The position numbers and the translations under genes are program-made. The notes beneath the pieces are model-generated. The model was not told the DNA's origin and ran no database searches. It was given only the letters and a program-made list of their open reading frames with translations. This document shows, piece after piece, positions 60,076 through 64,000 of a DNA stretch of 64,000 bases; positions within the stretch are counted from its first letter, which is position 1, and each line of letters starts with the position of its first letter. Origin of the DNA: Arthrobacter sp. MMS18-M83 (GTDB taxonomy: Bacteria > Actinomycetota > Actinomycetes > Actinomycetales > Micrococcaceae); assembly GCF_026683955.1 (NCBI RefSeq), contig NZ_CP113343.1, positions 2,852,001 to 2,916,000 of the forward strand, read 5' to 3'.

Positions 60076-60957
60076 CTAAGGCGCCACCAGATCGATGGTG
60101 CCGTGGATGAGCTCGTGCGCATAGGCTGCCGCGAGGGGCGCGGCAAGGCGATGAACCGCCTGGAACGTCTCGCGAACCGCCGGGCCGTGCCAATCCTTCG
60201 GGAGATATTCCATCGGCAGGTTCGGGTCCCGGTATGGGAAGCGCCGCCACAGCGTCAGCATGGGAATGTAGTAGCGGAAAGCATCCCGGCGCAGCTGGGC
60301 CGTCGAGTTGGTCAGGGCGGCCTCGGGATCATCTCCTAGCAGTCCGGCCCAGAGATCTCCGGCCCCTTCGTAGAGATCCAAGAACTCGGCGAATTGCTCG
60401 TCGATGGCCTTCAGATCCCACCATGCGGCCACCTTTGGCCGCATGGGGCCCTCAAACAGGTAGTCGCCGCGGAAGAAGTCCACAAACTGGATGAGACCGC
60501 GCGAAGCAAGCCGCTCCCGGGCCTGGTCAAGGACTTGGGCCGGCGCTATCCATACCCCCGATGCCACGGACCCAAAACCGAGCCCGGACAGCTCGGAACG
60601 CAGTTGGTGCCGGCGGTTCCGCATTGACTCGGGGACGGAGAACACCGCGAGGATCCAGGATTCCAACTGGGGGGAGCGATCGGCGGCGAAGATCCTCCTG
60701 TCGCCCTCGCGGAAGACGTCCAGAACGGTGTCGGACAGTTCGTATTTGGCGACGCCGTCCTGGCGGACACTTTTGAGGACACCCTTGGCCTTCAGCCGCG
60801 AGACTGAGGATCGGACTCCCGGCGCGTCGTAGCCGAGGTCGCCCAGCATGGAAATCAGTACGGAAACAGGGAGGGCATCGCCTGAACTGCGGCCGTAGAG
60901 CCCATAGATGGTGACGATGAGCTGCTGGTGGCGCACCGGAGGAGTGGGCATGTCCAT
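60076..60957 (-). CDS. PaaX-family transcriptional regulator
   Basis: About 293 residues. The N-terminal winged helix (VRSSVSRLKAKGVLKSVRQD) and the central ESWILAVFSVPESMRNRRHQ are PaaX landmarks. In the phenylacetate pathway PaaX is released by phenylacetyl-CoA, so here the effector could be an aryl-CoA formed by the ligase of the adjoining cluster. GTG 60960 is an alternative start. An inverted repeat ATCAAGT-N14-ACTTGAT lies upstream at 61089-61116. Confidence 0.87.
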   Translation of the reverse strand: MDMPTPPVRHQQLIVTIYGLYGRSSGDALPVSVLISMLGDLGYDAPGVRSSVSRLKAKGVLKSVRQDGVAKYELSDTVLDVFREGDRRIFAADRSPQLESWILAVFSVPESMRNRRHQLRSELSGLGFGSVASGVWIAPAQVLDQARERLASRGLIQFVDFFRGDYLFEGPMRPKVAAWWDLKAIDEQFAEFLDLYEGAGDLWAGLLGDDPEAALTNSTAQLRRDAFRYYIPMLTLWRRFPYRDPNLPMEYLPKDWHGPAVRETFQAVHRLAAPLAAAYAHELIHGTIDLVAP

Positions 60958-61088
60958 CACGTTTCAGAGCCCCGATTCCATTCCACAATTCTGTCGATGC
61001 TTGCCTGCATCACTGGCGGCGCTTCCTTGCCCTCCACGGGTCCCCTTTCGGGGACGTTGTAGTGCTCTGGCCGCGTTCAATTGTATAC

Positions 61089-61116
61089 ATCAAGTGACGG
61101 CCGTTCGGAACTTGAT
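61089..61116. promoter_or_regulatory. Inverted repeat ATCAAGT-N14-ACTTGAT
   Basis: Perfect 7-bp arms in the ~200-bp gap between the paaX-like and fic genes. A small hairpin GTCCCC-TTTC-GGGGAC lies nearby at 61040-61055. Both could be autoregulatory or transcript-end signals; nothing else is seen in the gap. Confidence 0.35.
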
Positions 61117-61158
61117 ATGCCGAAGGAGGTGGGCTTGTTTACGTGCGCGCCCAAGGAC

Positions 61159-62343
61159 TCACACGTCGCGTCCAGCCAGGCGACGGTTAAGCCTGTCCAC
61201 TTCGTCCAAGACTTCGGTCGCTGCCCATGCACGATTCCGTTGAGACTGGGTGATCTGCGTCAGAATCCCGGCGTTGGTCAGCCTGTCCAGGACCCTGTAG
61301 ATGGATCGCTCTTCGATGCCTGCGATGTATGCGGCGCTGTGTGCTTCGAACACTGGCCGCTCCAAGAGCCAAGGAATGATCTTCTCGTCTGCGGAGCCCT
61401 TTCGGGGCCGGGCTGCCTCCATCCATGCGGCCGGGAGGGCGTCGAGGGACGCCACTGACTCACGGGCCGCTTTCGCTGCGCGGAGTGAGGATTTGGCCAA
61501 GTACAGCACGAACGGATCTGCGTCGCCATTGCGGTAATTGTTGAGCAAGGAAAAGTAGCTCTCTACGTCCGCAACCATGGCCGAAGCGATTGGTATTACG
61601 GTGTTTTTGGTCAGCCCCCGCCGACGGGAGATGGCTCCGATCAGCGCCCGGCCAATACGACCATTGCCGTCGGTGAACGGGTGGATGGATTCGAAATGTG
61701 CGTGCGCAATAGCGGCTTGCGCCATGATTGGGACGTCTCGCCGGGCGCAGAACGCCATGAGATCGTCCATGAATCCGGGGACGAGCCCTGCGGGCGGTGG
61801 CACATGAATGGCCCCTCGAGGTGAGTAATCGCTTCCGCCGATCCAGTTCTGAACGTCGCGGTACGAACCGGCATGCCTACCGTCCATGGGGTCGTCCTTC
61901 ATGAGCGTTTTGTGCGCGGCAAGTATGGCCTCCAGCCTGACCTCACCAGTGGTGCCGGCATCGTTGATCATGCTCTGGACGGCTTCAGCGGCAGCCACCA
62001 TCGAGTTAGCCTGGTCCGTTGCCTTCAGCCCGATCATGGCGCGTGCGTAGTCATTTCGGTTGGCGTCGACGTGCTCGATCTTGGATGAAGAAACCGCCTC
62101 GCTGCGAAGGAGAAATCCGCTGACGGCCGTCATGCGGGTGCCGGCTGTTACATCCAAAGATGCGATGGCAACTGCAGCCTCTTCGAGCGCCACGATGGTT
62201 TCACGTCCTGGCTCGAACCAGAGATCCGCTATGAGCGGTGGCAGCGACACCTCTACCTCTGTGAACTCCCGATCCTCGCGGGGCGGTCGTCCGGATGACT
62301 TCCATGGCACAATCTTGCTTCCGTGCGCGGGCCAAGTAGCCAT
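61159..62343 (-). CDS. Fic-family protein (AMP transferase-like)
   Basis: 394 residues. The Fic motif HPFTDGNGRIGRALIGA is complete (catalytic His, Gly-x-Gly-Arg). The N-terminal Fic_N region contains SEAVSSSKIEHV, which resembles the inhibitory S-x-x-x-E helix of class II Fic proteins, with His where Gly or Asn is usual. A C-terminal winged helix (YRVLDRLTNAGILTQITQSQ) follows. Such proteins AMPylate or otherwise modify host or own targets. No antitoxin gene is beside it, consistent with self-inhibition. Confidence 0.9.
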   Translation of the reverse strand: MATWPAHGSKIVPWKSSGRPPREDREFTEVEVSLPPLIADLWFEPGRETIVALEEAAVAIASLDVTAGTRMTAVSGFLLRSEAVSSSKIEHVDANRNDYARAMIGLKATDQANSMVAAAEAVQSMINDAGTTGEVRLEAILAAHKTLMKDDPMDGRHAGSYRDVQNWIGGSDYSPRGAIHVPPPAGLVPGFMDDLMAFCARRDVPIMAQAAIAHAHFESIHPFTDGNGRIGRALIGAISRRRGLTKNTVIPIASAMVADVESYFSLLNNYRNGDADPFVLYLAKSSLRAAKAARESVASLDALPAAWMEAARPRKGSADEKIIPWLLERPVFEAHSAAYIAGIEERSIYRVLDRLTNAGILTQITQSQRNRAWAATEVLDEVDRLNRRLAGRDV

Positions 62344-62445
62344 GTAGCCTCCTGAAAACCGTGAATTAGTGGCTCGTTATTCACATTTTATGGCAAAAAA
62401 GTGAGTAATAGCGATCTTGGTCGTCATTTCTCACACGGAGAAGCC

Positions 62446-63999
62446 CTACTCCGCGAACAGCCCCGCCAGGTCCTCCGCCGTCAGAGCACCGCCGGCCAGG
62501 GCATCGCCTTCCATGACATCGGCGAACAGCTGTGACTTCTTGGCCTTGAGCGCCATGACCTTTTCCTCGATGGTGTCCTTTGCCACTAGGCGGTAGACCA
62601 TTACGTTCCTGGCCTGCCCGATCCTGTGGGTCCGGTCCACGGCTTGTGCCTCGGAGGCCGGGTTCCACCATGGATCCAGCAGGAATACGTAGTCGGCCTC
62701 TGTCAGGTTCAGGCCGAACCCGCCGGCTTTCAAGGAAATGAGGAATACGGGCGCTGCGCCGTTCTTGAATTCGCTCACGACGTCGGCCCGGTTCCGGGTG
62801 CTGCCGTCGAGGTAGCAGAACTCCGTACCTTCTTCCTCAAGACGCTGGCGGACCTTGCCCAGGAATCCAGTGAACTGGCTGAAAATGAGCGCCCTGTGCC
62901 CCTCGGCGACGATGTCCTCAAGCTGCTCGAACAGCACGTCCAGCTTGGACGAGCGCACAGCGGACAGGGATTCATCCACCAGGGAAACGTCCAGGCTCAA
63001 CTGCCGGAGCAAGGTGAGCGACTGGAAGATCGTGAAGCGGTTCTTGTTGACGTCGTCGATGAGCCCAAGGATCTTCTGCCGCTCACGCTGCAAGTGGGTC
63101 TGGTACACCTTTTGGTGCCGTGGGTTGAGGACCACTTCCAGCACTTGCTCCTGCTTGGGCGGCAGGTCCTTGATGACCTGCTCTTTGGTGCGGCGCATCA
63201 TGAGCGGACGGACCCGACGGCGGAGCTTGGCGAGCTGGGCTTTGTCGCCGTTCTTTTCGACCGGCTTCTGGTAGTACTCCGCGAAGCGGCGCGGGCTGGA
63301 AAACAGCCCGGGCGCCACGATGGAGGTCAGCGCCCAGAATTCCATGAGGTTGTTTTCCAGCGGCGTTCCCGTGATGGCCAGCTTGAAAGATGCCGGGAGT
63401 TTCCGGGCGCATTGGTAGGCCTTGGACTGGTGGTTCTTCACGAACTGGGCTTCGTCGAGCATGAGCCCGGCCCACGCCTTGGCGGCATAGGCCTCGTAGT
63501 CGATCCGGAACAGCGCGTAGGAAGTGATCACGACGTCGGTTCCGGCCATGGCTTCCTGTGGATCCGTGCCGCTCTTGGCGAAGGTCTCTCCGATGGTCTT
63601 CATGCTTAGACCAGGCGCGAATCGTTGCACCTCGGCGGCCCAGTTGCCTACCACGCTGGTGGGGGCGACTACCAAGAAGGGAGCACCACCCGAACCCGCC
63701 TTGCCGAAGTCGGCGACGCCAACCCCACCGGAAGCAGACGCGGCCTCCTCCTTCGCCGCGCACATCAAGGCGATCGCCTGCACAGTCTTGCCGAGGCCCA
63801 TGTCGTCGGCCAGGACTCCGCCCAGGCTGTGCCGGTACAGGAAACTCAACCAGTTGAAGCCCTCCAGCTGGTATGGACGGAGCTCAGCGTCAAGCGAGCC
63901 CGGCAGCGGTAGCCCGGTCACGCCGTCGTCGAGCAATCCGCCCACGGCCTCGCGCCATGCGGCCGCCTGCTCGTCAACAATCCCTAGCTGCGCGAGCTC
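62446..63999 (-). CDS. SNF2-family DEAD/DEAH-box helicase (C-terminal part, cut by window end)
   Basis: The frame is open to the window edge, leaving ~517 residues. ELRPYQLEGFNWLSFLYRHS, Walker A LADDMGLGKTVQAIA, the DEAQ box GLMLDEAQFVKN, ITGTPLENNLMEFW, and the C-terminal helicase motifs (LISLKAGGFGLNLTEADYVF, DRTHRIGQARNVMVY) are all in order. Bacterial SNF2 proteins of this type (HepA/RapA-like class) move along DNA or act with RNA polymerase. The N-terminal region, often a SWIM zinc finger, is outside the window. Confidence 0.9.
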   Translation of the reverse strand, partial: ELAQLGIVDEQAAAWREAVGGLLDDGVTGLPLPGSLDAELRPYQLEGFNWLSFLYRHSLGGVLADDMGLGKTVQAIALMCAAKEEAASASGGVGVADFGKAGSGGAPFLVVAPTSVVGNWAAEVQRFAPGLSMKTIGETFAKSGTDPQEAMAGTDVVITSYALFRIDYEAYAAKAWAGLMLDEAQFVKNHQSKAYQCARKLPASFKLAITGTPLENNLMEFWALTSIVAPGLFSSPRRFAEYYQKPVEKNGDKAQLAKLRRRVRPLMMRRTKEQVIKDLPPKQEQVLEVVLNPRHQKVYQTHLQRERQKILGLIDDVNKNRFTIFQSLTLLRQLSLDVSLVDESLSAVRSSKLDVLFEQLEDIVAEGHRALIFSQFTGFLGKVRQRLEEEGTEFCYLDGSTRNRADVVSEFKNGAAPVFLISLKAGGFGLNLTEADYVFLLDPWWNPASEAQAVDRTHRIGQARNVMVYRLVAKDTIEEKVMALKAKKSQLFADVMEGDALAGGALTAEDLAGLFAE

Positions 64000-64000
64000 A

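Noticed and set aside
1..64000. CRISPR array, tRNA or rRNA genes
   Set aside because: No regularly spaced repeats of CRISPR size and no tRNA T-loop or acceptor pattern was found by reading; the repeats seen have 15, 26, 32 or 33-bp periods without unique spacers.

Overview
The window is high-GC, densely packed DNA from an actinobacterium, most likely Micrococcaceae of the Arthrobacter / Paenarthrobacter / Pseudarthrobacter group. The evidence is a dnaK-grpE-dnaJ-hspR operon with HAIR operators, a SAM-IV-type riboswitch ahead of a metZ operon, a uridine operon laid out as in corynebacteria, frequent GTG/TTG starts and many 1-4 bp stop/start overlaps. No rRNA, tRNA or CRISPR was recognised. Only the two window ends cut genes: an IS481-type transposase on the left and a SNF2 helicase on the right.

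Layout. 0-8 kb: transposase tail with three 26-bp repeats, a GNAT acetyltransferase, an XRE-MurA fusion, a DUF559 nuclease-like gene between two copies of a 99-bp palindromic repeat, a YbdK-type carboxylate-amine ligase, then a leftward sulfur operon (riboswitch, DUF1737, rhodanese, metZ). 8-20 kb: lipoprotein, pabC, cardiolipin synthase, MarR with an NADH-dehydrogenase-like flavoprotein, an NCS1 transporter, a kinase-PabB fusion with an apparent frameshift, a low-molecular-weight phosphatase and an ABC exporter. 20-25 kb: uridine operon (ribokinase, MFS transporter, nucleoside hydrolase) with a divergent LacI-type regulator and twin operators. 25-31.8 kb: LysE exporter, Phd/VapC module, ECF42-type sigma factor with its DGPF partner, methyltransferase, membrane protein, AlaA-like aminotransferase.

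31.8-43.1 kb is the most distinctive region: a leftward, nearly gapless 12-gene contractile-injection-system (eCIS) cluster. In transcription order it encodes a Pvc16/DUF4255 cap protein, sheath, tube, a proline-rich protein, an Afp7-type adaptor, a VgrG-like spike, a PAAR-like tip, gp25, baseplate J fused to a BNR-like propeller, a gpI-like protein, a small membrane protein, and an Ig-like/TM/PASTA protein. No AAA+ ATPase, tape-measure or tail-fibre gene is seen, and there are no capsid, terminase or integrase genes.

43.2-51.5 kb: a TetR/epimerase divergent pair, MpaB-family and DUF817 proteins, then the DnaK chaperone operon ending in its repressor HspR. 51.5-61 kb: an aromatic-acid catabolic cluster that works through CoA thioesters (ligase, monooxygenase/OYE fusion, thioesterase, cupin, FAH-family hydrolase), with a divergent RidA protein and amino-acid permease and a PaaX-type regulator. 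61-64 kb: a Fic protein and the SNF2 helicase.
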